Assembly (NCBI GenBank): GCA_963751665.1
Contig: CAVVVF010000005.1
Location: 1-64,000, forward strand
Direction: 5' to 3'
Length of the DNA: 64,000 bases
DNA from: AC-69 sp963751665
GTDB taxonomy: Bacteria; Actinomycetota; UBA4738; HRBIN12
Position 1 is the first letter of the stretch. The number at the start of each line of letters is the position of its first letter. The notes beneath the pieces are model-generated. The model saw only the letters and a list, made by a program, of their open reading frames with translations, was not told the origin of the DNA and did not search any database. Below, piece by piece: positions 52,412 through 59,959 of the stretch. Position numbers and translations under genes: made by a program.

Positions 52412-52786
52412 CTAACCGGGAGAGAGCGCGGAGACGGTCGTGGGCACGACGTCGGCCCACCGCTCGGCCCATTCGGCGAGTGCGTCGATCGCATCGGCCA
52501 GTCCGGCGCCCTTCTCCGTGAGCGAATACTCGATCCGGACCGGGGTCTCCGGCGTTACCTCCCGGCGGAGGATGCCCTCGGCCTCCAGGGCCTTCAGGCG
52601 CTCGGACAGGAGGCGGTCGGAGATCCCCGGGACGGCCGTCCTGATACCCCCGAAACGGTTGGGACCGGCCAGCAGGACGGCCAGGATCTGAGGGTTCCAC
52701 CGCTGGCCGACGACCCTTGCCGCCTGGCGAAAGTGCTGGCAGATGGGCCCCGCGGCTAGGTGGCCGACTGGTATTGCCCGTGGCAT
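52412..52786 (-). CDS. HxlR-family transcriptional regulator
   Basis: The 124 residues show the HxlR winged-helix layout: CQHFRQAARVVGQRWNPQIL, RFGGIRTAVPGISDRLLSER, LKALEAEGILRREVTPETPV and IEYSLTEKGAGLADAIDALA with EWAERW. The first Cys is at position 16, as in redox- or electrophile-sensing members. It heads an operon with tag and is divergent from yceI. An inverted repeat lies in the shared intergenic region. It may respond to a reactive compound and control both sides (inference). Confidence 0.85.
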   Translation of the reverse strand: MPRAIPVGHLAAGPICQHFRQAARVVGQRWNPQILAVLLAGPNRFGGIRTAVPGISDRLLSERLKALEAEGILRREVTPETPVRIEYSLTEKGAGLADAIDALAEWAERWADVVPTTVSALSPG

Positions 52787-52835
52787 GGTGTCCTTCCCTC
52801 CCCTGGCCCTCTCCTGGCGGTCCCTCGGGAATACA

Positions 52836-52872
52836 TTCTACTACCGAAAAGTTAGCCGCTATAGGAGTAGAA
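52836..52872. promoter_or_regulatory. Inverted repeat in the HxlR/YceI intergenic region
   Basis: TTCTACT (52836-52842) and AGTAGAA (52866-52872) are perfect inverted arms separated by 23 bases, in the 128-base gap between divergent hxlR-type and yceI genes. Flanking bases extend the match imperfectly (CTACC/GGAGTAG). It is a candidate regulator site. Confidence 0.4.
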
Positions 52873-52914
52873 GCGGCCTGGAGAAAGACGAGGCCCGGCA
52901 GAAGGAGGCACACC

Positions 52915-53487
52915 GTGTCGCAGAGCCAACCAGCTCAGACCCCCGAGGGCATCGGGCTCCCCCCGGTTGGGACCTGGAAGGTCGACCCGGCCCACACGTC
53001 CGTGGAGTTCGTCGCCCGCCACATGCTGGCGAAGGTCCGTGGACGGTTCACCGGCTTCGACGGCACCATCGAGATCGCGGAGCGCCCCGAGGACTCCCGG
53101 GTGGAGGTCGAGGTCGACACCGCCACCATCCAGACCAACCAGGAGCAGCGGGACTCCCACCTTCGGAGCGGGGACTTCCTGGAGATCGAGAAGTACCCGA
53201 AGCTCACCTTCAGGAGCAAGGAGGTCCGCCTCACCGGCGGGAACACTTTCCAGATCGTGGGCGACCTCACGATCAAGGACATCACTCGGGAGGTCACGCT
53301 CGACGCCGAGTTCCTGGGCTTCGGGCCGGCCTTGGAGGACCGCACGACCATGGCCTTCGAGGCGAAGACCTCGATCAACCGAGAGGACTGGGACATGACC
53401 TGGAACATGGTCGTGGAGGCCGGCAATTTCCTGGTGGGCAAGAAGGTCGATCTGGAGATCGCCGTCGAAGCCTACCTGGAGAAGTAA
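52915..53487 (+). CDS. YceI-family lipid-binding protein
   Basis: GTG 52915 follows GAAGGAGG. The 190 residues match YceI: GTWKVDPAHTSVEFVARHML, KVRGRFTGFDGTIEI, IQTNQEQRDSHLRSGDFLEI and KYPKLTFRSKEV, then GDLTIKDITREVTLDAEFLG, ending EIAVEAYLEK. These beta-barrel proteins bind isoprenoid or other amphiphilic lipids. No signal peptide is present, so it is probably cytoplasmic here. It is commonly paired with an HxlR or MarR regulator, as in this divergent arrangement. The coding frame is intact. Confidence 0.9.
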   Translation: MSQSQPAQTPEGIGLPPVGTWKVDPAHTSVEFVARHMLAKVRGRFTGFDGTIEIAERPEDSRVEVEVDTATIQTNQEQRDSHLRSGDFLEIEKYPKLTFRSKEVRLTGGNTFQIVGDLTIKDITREVTLDAEFLGFGPALEDRTTMAFEAKTSINREDWDMTWNMVVEAGNFLVGKKVDLEIAVEAYLEK

Positions 53488-53498
53488 GGAAGGTTCGG

Positions 53499-53528
53499 GC
53501 TGCCGCTCGCCGTCAGGCGAGCGGCAGC
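53499..53528. terminator. Hairpin between yceI and the convergent gene
   Basis: GCTGCCGCTCGCC (53499-53511) pairs perfectly with GGCGAGCGGCAGC (53516-53528) around a GTCA loop. It lies after the yceI stop and overlaps the last codons of the convergent gene, which ends at 53513. No T-run follows. Confidence 0.6.
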
Positions 53529-54118
53529 GGCCCGCTCGCGCCGGGCTCGTAGGACTCCAGCTCGTACAGCCCCTCGTAGTGGACCACGACGTCGCCGGCG
53601 ATCCACAGGTCGCGGCTCCAGCCGGACGAGAGAGCGGTGTAGCGCCACCTCACGGACGCGAACCGTCCGGCGGGGGTCGCGACCTCCTCGTCTCCGAGAC
53701 GCTCGTAGCGCTGGCGCTCCATGACCGGCTGGCACGTTACCGGCTGCAGGAACACGACGTCGAACTCCGCCGTCTGGCCCAGCCGGTTCGCCGTGAGGAC
53801 GTTGTAGGCCGGGGATGCGTAGTCGAGCTCGATGTCCGGCCCCCAGGCCAACTCCACCGCGACGCCGTCCCGGTAGCCGGTCAGGCGCTCGCCCTGGGCC
53901 ATCAGCAGGATCTCGTGTGACCCGGTGTTGATCCGAGTTCGCACCGGCCTCCATCCGGAGTCCGCGACCAGGTCCACGATCTCGTGGTGTGGCTCTGGGA
54001 CGTTCGTCTGGATGTCGGAGAAGTACCGCCACCCGGCCGGCCCCGGGGCGGAACGGAAGTCCTCCGTCCCCGCCGGGTTCCCGTCCCCGTCCATCACCGT
54101 GTACCGGCCGATCGGCAT
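53513..54118 (-). CDS. Uncharacterised beta-rich protein
   Basis: The 201 residues start MPIGRYTVMDGDGNPAGTED and continue with alternating strands (DIQTNVPEPHHEIVDLVADS, RTRINTGSHEILLMAQGERL, FDVVFLQPVTCQPVMERQRY, VRWRYTALSSGWSRDLWIAG). No signal peptide or membrane helix is present. The pattern suggests a calycin- or YbgE-like beta-barrel, but no family can be named with confidence. It is divergent from the nitrilase gene with about 24 bases between the starts. Function unknown. Confidence 0.65.
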   Translation of the reverse strand: MPIGRYTVMDGDGNPAGTEDFRSAPGPAGWRYFSDIQTNVPEPHHEIVDLVADSGWRPVRTRINTGSHEILLMAQGERLTGYRDGVAVELAWGPDIELDYASPAYNVLTANRLGQTAEFDVVFLQPVTCQPVMERQRYERLGDEEVATPAGRFASVRWRYTALSSGWSRDLWIAGDVVVHYEGLYELESYEPGASGPLPLA

Positions 54119-54142
54119 GCCGCCAATCGTAGGATGCCTGTC

Positions 54143-54958
54143 ATGCGTGTCGCGCTGTGCCAGATGAACTCGGGCGACGACGTCGAAGCCAACCGCACGA
54201 AGGCGGGCGACCTGCTCGGCGAGGCCGCGGACGGAGGGGCCGACCTGGCCGCGCTCCCCGAGGTGTGGATGTACATGGGCTCAGCCCGGCGCCACCGAGA
54301 GGTGGCCCAGCCGATCCCCGGGCCGACCAGCGAGTGGCTGGCGTCCGTGGCCCGTACGCGCTCGATGTGGATCCTGGGCGGGAGCGTCCTGGAGGCCGGT
54401 GACGACGGCACCGTGTTCAACACGAGCTTGCTGTTCGACCGAGGTGGTGAGCTCGTCGCCCGGTACCGGAAGATCCACCTGTTCGACGTGGACCTGCCGG
54501 GGCAGCCGCCGATCCGCGAGTCGTTCACGTACGCGCCCGGTGAGGACGTCGTGACGGCCCAGACGGAGTTCGGCGTGGCCGGGCTGTCGGTCTGCTACGA
54601 CGTCAGGTTCCCCGAGCTGTACCGCTCGCTCGTCACCCGCGGTGCTGAGGTCGTCTTCGTCCCCTCGGCCTTCACGTTCGAGACCGGCAAGGATCACTGG
54701 GACGTCCTGATCCGGGCCCGGGCCATCGAGAGCCAGGCGTTCGTCCTCGCCCCGGCGCAGTGGGGGACGTGGGGCCCACTGGAGCAGAACCGCCGGTGCT
54801 TCGGCAACAGCCTGGCCGTGGATCCGTGGGGCCGCGTCCTGGCCAGGGCGCCGGACGGGGTGGGAGTCACGTTCGCCGACCTCGACCTGGAGGAGGTCCG
54901 TCGGGTGCGCCAGCGATTGCCCGCACTCCGGCACCGTCGCCTCGGCTCGGCCACCTGA
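54143..54958 (+). CDS. Carbon-nitrogen hydrolase (nitrilase superfamily, Nit1-like)
   Basis: ATG 54143 follows AGGA; ATG 54134 is a nearby alternative. The 271 residues contain MRVALCQMNSGDDVEANRTK and the catalytic triad: Glu in LAALPEVWMYMG, Lys in RYRKIHLFDVD and Cys in LSVCYDVRFPELYRSL. The HLFDVD and SFTYAPGEDV segments place it near Nit1/deaminated glutathione amidase or omega-amidase enzymes. It probably hydrolyses an amide of a small metabolite in the cytoplasm. All catalytic residues are present. Confidence 0.9.
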   Translation: MRVALCQMNSGDDVEANRTKAGDLLGEAADGGADLAALPEVWMYMGSARRHREVAQPIPGPTSEWLASVARTRSMWILGGSVLEAGDDGTVFNTSLLFDRGGELVARYRKIHLFDVDLPGQPPIRESFTYAPGEDVVTAQTEFGVAGLSVCYDVRFPELYRSLVTRGAEVVFVPSAFTFETGKDHWDVLIRARAIESQAFVLAPAQWGTWGPLEQNRRCFGNSLAVDPWGRVLARAPDGVGVTFADLDLEEVRRVRQRLPALRHRRLGSAT

Positions 54959-55053
54959 CCGCTCACCCTCCGCGGCTCGAGGGATAGGCCCCTTGTCCCT
55001 CAATCGGCGGGCCCATTTAGCCGATAACTCCACCTGGAAGGAAGGGACGGAAG

Positions 55054-55154
55054 GGTCGGTCCCGAAAAAGGCAAACCGCCGGGAACGGCGGGGCGCAAAG
55101 CTCCGGGCCTCACCGCTTCAGAAGGGAGCGAAGGCCGCCGAGCTGCCGAAGACC
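55054..55154 (+). ncRNA. Cyclic di-GMP-I (GEMM) riboswitch
   Basis: The core matches the GEMM-I pattern: AAAGGCAAACC, a stem CCGCC-GGGAAC-GGCGG capped by a GNRA-type GGAA loop, then GGGCGCAAAGC-TCCGGGCCT, and a second arm ending GAGCTGCCGAAG. GGTC (55054-55057) can pair with GACC (55151-55154) to close the P1 helix. It lies on the plus strand about 60 bases before a secreted CAP-domain gene. A GC-rich hairpin between aptamer and start (about 55163-55195) could be the expression platform. The identification is from motif match only; ligand binding is inferred from the class. Confidence 0.75.
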
Positions 55155-55212
55155 AGGGCCCCAGCCCGGGGACCCGGTCTCCACCGGGACCCATGGGTTG
55201 GGAGCCGTGGCC

Positions 55213-55680
55213 ATGGATCGAGCGCTTACCAGGGGACGGGGCCCCGCCCGCGTCGCGCTCGCCCTCCTCGTCGTCCTCCTCGCACTGGGCGTGGCGGCCG
55301 ACCGAGCCCCGGCATCGAGCGATCACCGGCGCCGTGCCCACATGCTCTCGCTCACGAACGGCGATCGCGTGGAGCGCGAAAAGGCCGCCCTCAAGCTCAA
55401 CGCGGCGCTCTCGAGGTACGCCAAGCGTCACAGCCGCCAGATGGCGACGAAGGGCTACCTGTTCCACTCCGCCGACCTGGCCTCGAAGCTGAAGGGCCTC
55501 GACTGGTCGATCGGCGGGGAGAACGTGGGGGTCGGGTCGACCCTTGACGGTCTCGAGAGCGCCTTCATGCAGAGCAGGCCGCACCGTAAGAACATCCTGC
55601 GGACGGCCTTCGACCATGCCGCCGTCGGGGTGATCCATTCCAACGGCAGCTTCTGGGTGACCGTCATCTTCTACGGCTAG
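55213..55680 (+). CDS. Secreted CAP/SCP-domain protein
   Basis: ATG 55213 is preceded by GGGAGCC. The 155 residues begin with a signal peptide (RVALALLVVLLALGVAADRA). The CAP domain contains HMLSLTNGDRVEREKAALKL, YAKRHSRQMATKGYLFHSAD, WSIGGENVGVGS and MQSRPHRKNILRTAFDHAAV, then GVIHSNGSFWVTVIF. The GEN and H-x-x-N-I-L motifs are the CAP signature. Such extracellular proteins may act on walls or lipids. A c-di-GMP riboswitch upstream suggests that second-messenger level controls it, and a strong terminator follows. Confidence 0.85.
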   Translation: MDRALTRGRGPARVALALLVVLLALGVAADRAPASSDHRRRAHMLSLTNGDRVEREKAALKLNAALSRYAKRHSRQMATKGYLFHSADLASKLKGLDWSIGGENVGVGSTLDGLESAFMQSRPHRKNILRTAFDHAAVGVIHSNGSFWVTVIFYG

Positions 55681-55691
55681 CCCCTCCCGAC

Positions 55692-56315
55692 CTAGCTGTA
55701 GGGAGAGCGACCCGGGCCGCGAAGAGGCCCGGGTCGCTCGTTTTTACCGAAGCGGTCGAGGTCGGCAGGCTGGTCGACGTCGACCGGGACGTCGCCGTCG
55801 ACCGGCACCTCCTCCACCCACTCGGGATGCGCCGCGATGATCTCGCGGGCGCCCGTGTCGCCGGTGAGCGCGCGCGCCTCGTCCCAGACCTCCCGAGAGA
55901 GCAGCGCGGGACCGGGGCCGTCGCGGAACCGGAGCCGGACGATCCGCGGGCGGCTGGCCTCGAACGCATCGAGGAGCGCGCGGATGTGCTTCGGCGTGAT
56001 GCCTGGCTGATCTGCCAGGAGCACCACGGCGGCCACGCTCGCTGAATCGGCGGCGTCGAGCCCGGCCGCCAGCGAGGTCGATTGCCCGTCTTCGTACCTC
56101 GGGTTCAGCACCGTCCTCGCGCGCGCGGGGAGTTGGAGCGAGGCGTGGACCCGCTCCGCGTCGTGGCCGAGCACGACGATGATCTCGTCCAGCCCTGCGT
56201 CGGCCGCGGCGTCGATCGCGTGCTGGACGAGGGGCTTGCCCTCCAGCTCGAGCACCTGCTTCGTCTGCCCGAACCGGGACGAGGTCCCGGCGGCCAGCAC
56301 GATCGCCGTGATCAC
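55692..56315 (-). CDS. mocA: MocA-like molybdenum cofactor cytidylyltransferase
   Basis: GTG 56315 overlaps the coxG stop (GTGA). The 207 residues carry the MobA-like signature IVLAAGTSSRFGQTKQVLEL and EGKPLVQHAI, VVLGHDAERV, LNPRYEDGQSTSLAAGLDAA and VVLLADQPGITP with GPALLSREVWDEA. Such proteins attach CMP to molybdopterin, the form used by CO dehydrogenase. Operon position with coxG supports this. The last residues read through the hairpin that terminates the convergent CAP gene. Confidence 0.85.
   Translation of the reverse strand: MITAIVLAAGTSSRFGQTKQVLELEGKPLVQHAIDAAADAGLDEIIVVLGHDAERVHASLQLPARARTVLNPRYEDGQSTSLAAGLDAADSASVAAVVLLADQPGITPKHIRALLDAFEASRPRIVRLRFRDGPGPALLSREVWDEARALTGDTGAREIIAAHPEWVEEVPVDGDVPVDVDQPADLDRFGKNERPGPLRGPGRSPYS
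55705..55745 (+). terminator. Strong intrinsic terminator for the CAP gene
   Basis: GAGCGACCCGGGCC (55705-55718) pairs with GGCCCGGGTCGCTC (55725-55738), followed by TTTTT on the plus strand. It lies 25 bases after the CAP stop and overlaps the 3' end of the opposing mocA gene. Confidence 0.85.
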
Positions 56316-56920
56316 GAAGGCGTGCGGCCGAACAGGCGGCCGAAGAACCGGCCGATCGCCTTGACGATCGCGTACAGACCCAGCCTGATCCCGCCGATGG
56401 CCGCCGGCGGTTGCTGCGGCCTCGGCGAAGCTGGAGACGCCGCGGACGCAGGGGTGGGGGATCTCTCCCCGGCCGTCAGGTTGTCGCGGAGGCAGTCGGC
56501 GAACTGGTTCGTCAGCCTGGCGGAGACGTCGGGCAGGAGGCCCCGCGAGAGCTGGGCGACCGTGCCGGTGAGCGTGATGTCGGCCTGCATCTTCACGATC
56601 GTCGCGCCGTCCGCCCCGGCGGGCTCCAGCCAGGAGGTAACGGTCGCGTTCGCCGCTCCCTTCCCCTTCTGTTCCTGGCCTTGAGCCTTCAGCACGACCC
56701 GGTGGTTGGCTTCATCCCGCTCCGCGACCGTGACCGTGCCGGCGAACGACATCGCGATCGGCCCCAGCTTCAGGTTGATCTTGCCCTTCCATGTGTGGTC
56801 GTCGACGACCTCCGTAAGTTCGGCACCCGGCGCGCAGGGCGCGATCTTCTCCACGTCGAGCAGGTACGCCCACGCTCGATCGATCGATGCCGGCACCTGG
56901 AACTCGTTCTCGATCAGCAC
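56312..56920 (-). CDS. coxG: CO dehydrogenase accessory protein CoxG (SRPBCC fold)
   Basis: The 202 residues match CoxG: MLIENEFQVPASIDRAWAYL, LDVEKIAPCAPGAELTEVVD, GKINLKLGPIAMSFAGTVTV and MQADITLTGTVAQLSRGLLP with DVSARLTNQFADCL. A Pro/Ala linker and an amphipathic C-terminal helix (AIVKAIGRFFGRLFGR) may attach it to the membrane. CoxG is proposed to recruit CO dehydrogenase to the membrane and deliver quinone or electrons. It is coupled to mocA by GTGA and separated from the main cox cluster by an SDR gene on the opposite strand. Confidence 0.85.
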   Translation of the reverse strand: MLIENEFQVPASIDRAWAYLLDVEKIAPCAPGAELTEVVDDHTWKGKINLKLGPIAMSFAGTVTVAERDEANHRVVLKAQGQEQKGKGAANATVTSWLEPAGADGATIVKMQADITLTGTVAQLSRGLLPDVSARLTNQFADCLRDNLTAGERSPTPASAASPASPRPQQPPAAIGGIRLGLYAIVKAIGRFFGRLFGRTPS

Positions 56921-57025
56921 GGGGCCGCCTCCGGGAAGGATGTCTCTGAACCCCGAGCCTACTCAGGCCGATGTCGCCCCGCCATATGGGCCCGGGCTAT
57001 GCTCGCGGCCGCCCGGGAGGTGAGG

Positions 57026-57817
57026 ATGCCGCCGCGTCTGCAGGGGAGGATCGCTCTGGTCACGGGTGCCGGGAGCCCCACCGGCATCGGGTTCGCTACG
57101 GCTCGGGTGCTGGGGCGGGAGGGCGCGACGGTGGCCATCACGTCGACGACCAACCGGATCCGCGAACGGGAGGCCGAGTTGCGGGAGCACGGCTACACGG
57201 CGGCCGGATTCGTGGCCGACCTCACGGCCTTCGATCAGGCAAGGACGATGGTCGAGTCAGTGCTGGAGCTCTACGACCGTATCGACGTGCTGGTGAACAA
57301 CGCCGGGATGGCGCAGTCGGGCATGGAGACTGCCGCGAAGCGGTTCGTCGATCTCACCGGGGACGAATGGGATCGTGCGATCGCGATGAACCTGAAGACC
57401 ACGTTCAACGTCACGCGGTGCGTGCTCCCCGGGATGGTTGAGCGGGGCTATGGCCGGGTGGTGAACGTCTCGTCCACAACGGGGCCCCTGGTCGCGATTC
57501 CCGAGAGCGTCGGGTACGGGGCAGCCAAGGCCGGGGTCGACGGGCTCACGCGCGGCGTCGCCCTGGAGGTGGCTCGCCATGGGATCACGGTGAACTCGGT
57601 GGCGCCAGGATGGATCGAGACCGGCTCGTCGCTTCCCGAGGAGTTGATGGCGGGCACGCACACGCCGGTTGGGCGTCCCGGCCACCCCGACGAGGTGGCC
57701 GAGGTCGTCACGTTCCTCGCCTCTGAGGCGTCGAGCTATGTAACGGGCCGGTCGATCGTGGTTGATGGTGGCAACATCATCCAGGAGTACAAGGGCCCAC
57801 CCGAGGACTGGAATTAA
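57026..57817 (+). CDS. Short-chain dehydrogenase/reductase
   Basis: ATG 57026 follows GGGAGG. The 263 residues include the NAD(P)-binding motif LVTGAGSPTGIGFATARVLG, VDVLVNNAGMAQSGMETAAK region with NNAG, catalytic Ser in VVNVSSTTGPLVAIPESVGY and Tyr-x-x-x-Lys in YGAAKAGVDGLTRGVA. A conserved end, DEVAEVVTFLASEASSYVTG followed by DGGNI, is typical of FabG-like reductases. Substrate is unknown. It sits inside the CO dehydrogenase region on the opposite strand; its stop overlaps the stop of the convergent xdhC gene (shared TTAA). Confidence 0.9.
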   Translation: MPPRLQGRIALVTGAGSPTGIGFATARVLGREGATVAITSTTNRIREREAELREHGYTAAGFVADLTAFDQARTMVESVLELYDRIDVLVNNAGMAQSGMETAAKRFVDLTGDEWDRAIAMNLKTTFNVTRCVLPGMVERGYGRVVNVSSTTGPLVAIPESVGYGAAKAGVDGLTRGVALEVARHGITVNSVAPGWIETGSSLPEELMAGTHTPVGRPGHPDEVAEVVTFLASEASSYVTGRSIVVDGGNIIQEYKGPPEDWN

Positions 57818-58959
57818 GACACGCCGTGACGAGCTGGAGCGGGGCGGTCGTGGATTGGGCCCGGACGGTTCCTGAGGAACCCGCCCTCGCGCCCGCGCTT
57901 GACGGCCACGATCTCGGCCACGATTGCGGCAGCGATCTCCTCGGGCCCTTCGGCCCCGACGTCCAGGCCGGCCGGACTGTGGATCCGCTCGAGGTCCTCG
58001 TCGGTGATCGCCGTACCTTCTTCCCGCAACTCGGTCATCAGTCGCTGCGTGCGAGCACCTGGCCCTAGCATGGCGATGAAGCGCGCCGGTGAGCCGAGAA
58101 GGGACCGCACGTAGTCCTTGTCCCGCAGGAAGTTGTGGGTCATCACCACGACGAACGTCCGCTCGTCGATCGGCGCCACCTTCGCCACGTCCTCCGGGCG
58201 CTCAAGCTGGACGAAGCCGGCCGCTTCAGGGAAGCGCTCGCGGTTCAGGAACTCCCCCCGGTCGTCCACGACGATGGGACGCCACCCCAGCCCGTCCGCC
58301 GCCCGGACGAGCGGTGCGGCGTCGTGGCCGGCGCCGCAGATCACCAGCCGAAGCGGTGGCTCCAACACCTCGACGAACGCCTTGGCTTCACCCGATGCGC
58401 CTGTCAGCGTGCGGATCTCGCTTCGATCCCGCGAGAGAAGCTCCAGGGCCGCCTCCTTCGCCTCCGCGTCGAGCGCGGAGTCGCCGAGTGATTTCTCGGT
58501 CGATCCATCGGGCCGGACGAGCAGCCGGTTCCCCTGGTCGACACCCGGGATGGAGGAGTGGAGCACCGTGACCATGGAGATGGGCCGCTCCTCCTCCAGT
58601 GCCATACGGAGCGCCCCCGCCACCTCGGCGGCCTTTTCCGCCGGCTCCACGAACAGCTCGATGGCGCCGTTGCAGCCCAGGCCCCAACCCCACACGGCCT
58701 CATCGTCGGCGGTGAGGTCGAACGAGACGACCCGGGCCACCCCTTCGTGCATCACGATGCGGGCAACGTCAGCGACGTCGTTTTCCAGGCAGCCGCCGCT
58801 GATGTTGCCGATGAGCTCGCCCTGTTCGGGGACCAGCAGGCGCGCCCCGGGGCGACGGTAGGTCGAGCCTTGAACGGCCACGATGGTGGCCAGAGCCATC
58901 TTCTCCCCTCGGGCGTGCAGCGATTCGATTGTCCCGAGGACGTCGCTGATCTCGCTCAT
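57814..58959 (-). CDS. XdhC/CoxI-family molybdenum hydroxylase maturation protein
   Basis: ATG 58959 is chosen because the XdhC domain starts there (MSEISDVLGTIESLHARGEK). The 381 residues include ALATIVAVQGSTYRRPGARL, NISGGCLENDVADVARIVM and GLGCNGAIELFVEP (N-terminal XdhC_CoxI domain), then a Rossmann-type domain LVICGAGHDAAPLVRAADGL and RFIAMLGPGARTQRLMTEL with HSPAGLDVGAEGPEEIAAAI. XdhC proteins bind molybdenum cofactor and aid sulfuration and insertion into xanthine dehydrogenase-type enzymes. This is the fifth gene in the cox order. Confidence 0.9.
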   Translation of the reverse strand: MSEISDVLGTIESLHARGEKMALATIVAVQGSTYRRPGARLLVPEQGELIGNISGGCLENDVADVARIVMHEGVARVVSFDLTADDEAVWGWGLGCNGAIELFVEPAEKAAEVAGALRMALEEERPISMVTVLHSSIPGVDQGNRLLVRPDGSTEKSLGDSALDAEAKEAALELLSRDRSEIRTLTGASGEAKAFVEVLEPPLRLVICGAGHDAAPLVRAADGLGWRPIVVDDRGEFLNRERFPEAAGFVQLERPEDVAKVAPIDERTFVVVMTHNFLRDKDYVRSLLGSPARFIAMLGPGARTQRLMTELREEGTAITDEDLERIHSPAGLDVGAEGPEEIAAAIVAEIVAVKRGREGGFLRNRPGPIHDRPAPARHGVS

Positions 58960-58987
58960 CGCTCCCGCCCCGCCCGGTGTTTGAAGG

Positions 58988-59959
58988 CTATCCCGTGACG
59001 GCTTCGAACCGGGCCGGGTCGGCTTCGAACCGCTCCCGGCAGCCGGCCGAGCAGAAATAGTACGTGCGTCCGTCGTGGGTCGAACGGTGCCGGGCCGTCG
59101 CCACGTCCACGGCCATGCCGCACACCGGGTCGATCGCTTCGTGCTGGCGGATGGCCGCCGGGACGCCCCGTTCGAGCGCGCCGGCGGCCCGGTCACGCAC
59201 CAGCTCGGCCAGGATGGCCACGGCGATCTCCTCGTGCGATACGCGCCCCAGGTCGAGCCCGGCCGGTGCGTGCACCCTGGCGAGCGCTTCTTCCGAAACG
59301 CCGCGGTCGCGCAGGTAGCCCATCACCGCCTGGGCCCGGTTCCGCGAGGCGACCAACCCCACGTACCCGGCATGAGTGGCCAGGGCCCGCTCCAGGGCGT
59401 CCTCGTCGTAATGGCCCTGGGTGGCCACGACGATCCACGACCGCTCGGTGACGGCAGCCTGCTCCATATCGAGCGACGTCACGACCCGGTCGGCGGCCGG
59501 GGAGTTGGCGGGATCACCGCCGTCGTCCACGACGACGGTCCTCCAGCCCAGGGCTCCTGCCATCGCCGTCAGCGTAGCCACTGCGGGGGAGCGCCCGATG
59601 ATGACGAGATGCGGTTGGGGCACCACGGGTTCCACGTACACCTCCAGCGCGCCCTCGCTCTGGCACGCGATCGGGACCGTCACAAGGCCCTGACGTCCTC
59701 GCGCCTCCAGCTCCTCGGGCGGTCCCAGGAACAGGAGGCGAGGGGTTCCCTCCTCAAGTGCGCGGAGCGCTTCCCTGATCACTGTGGGCTCCGCGCAGGC
59801 CCCTCCCAGCCAGCCACGCACCCGGCCATCTGGGGTGATCAACGCGGTTGAGCCTTCCTTGCCCGAGGAGGGAGCCCGCCGCCACACCACCGTGGCCAGG
59901 ACGAACGGCTCTCCACGCTTCGAGAGCTCCGCCGCGACCTCGAGGACCTCGGGCCTCAC
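58988..59959 (-). CDS. XdhC-like protein fused to a YHS domain
   Basis: GTG 59959 overlaps the coxL stop (GTGA). The 323 residues hold a compact XdhC domain (EPFVLATVVWRRAPSSGKEG, WLGGACAEPTVIREALRALE), the Rossmann part (HLVIIGRSPAVATLTAMAGA, ATQGHYDEDALERALATHAG, YVGLVASRNRAQAV, HAPAGLDLGRVSHEEIAVAI) and a C-terminal YHS domain: DPVCGMAVDVATARHRSTHD and TYYFCSAGCRERFEADPARF. The YHS part (CGM ... YYFCSAGC) is a metal-binding module found in copper-related proteins. Fused to XdhC it may deliver copper for the Cu-Mo site of CODH, which is an inference. Confidence 0.8.
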   Translation of the reverse strand: MRPEVLEVAAELSKRGEPFVLATVVWRRAPSSGKEGSTALITPDGRVRGWLGGACAEPTVIREALRALEEGTPRLLFLGPPEELEARGRQGLVTVPIACQSEGALEVYVEPVVPQPHLVIIGRSPAVATLTAMAGALGWRTVVVDDGGDPANSPAADRVVTSLDMEQAAVTERSWIVVATQGHYDEDALERALATHAGYVGLVASRNRAQAVMGYLRDRGVSEEALARVHAPAGLDLGRVSHEEIAVAILAELVRDRAAGALERGVPAAIRQHEAIDPVCGMAVDVATARHRSTHDGRTYYFCSAGCRERFEADPARFEAVTG

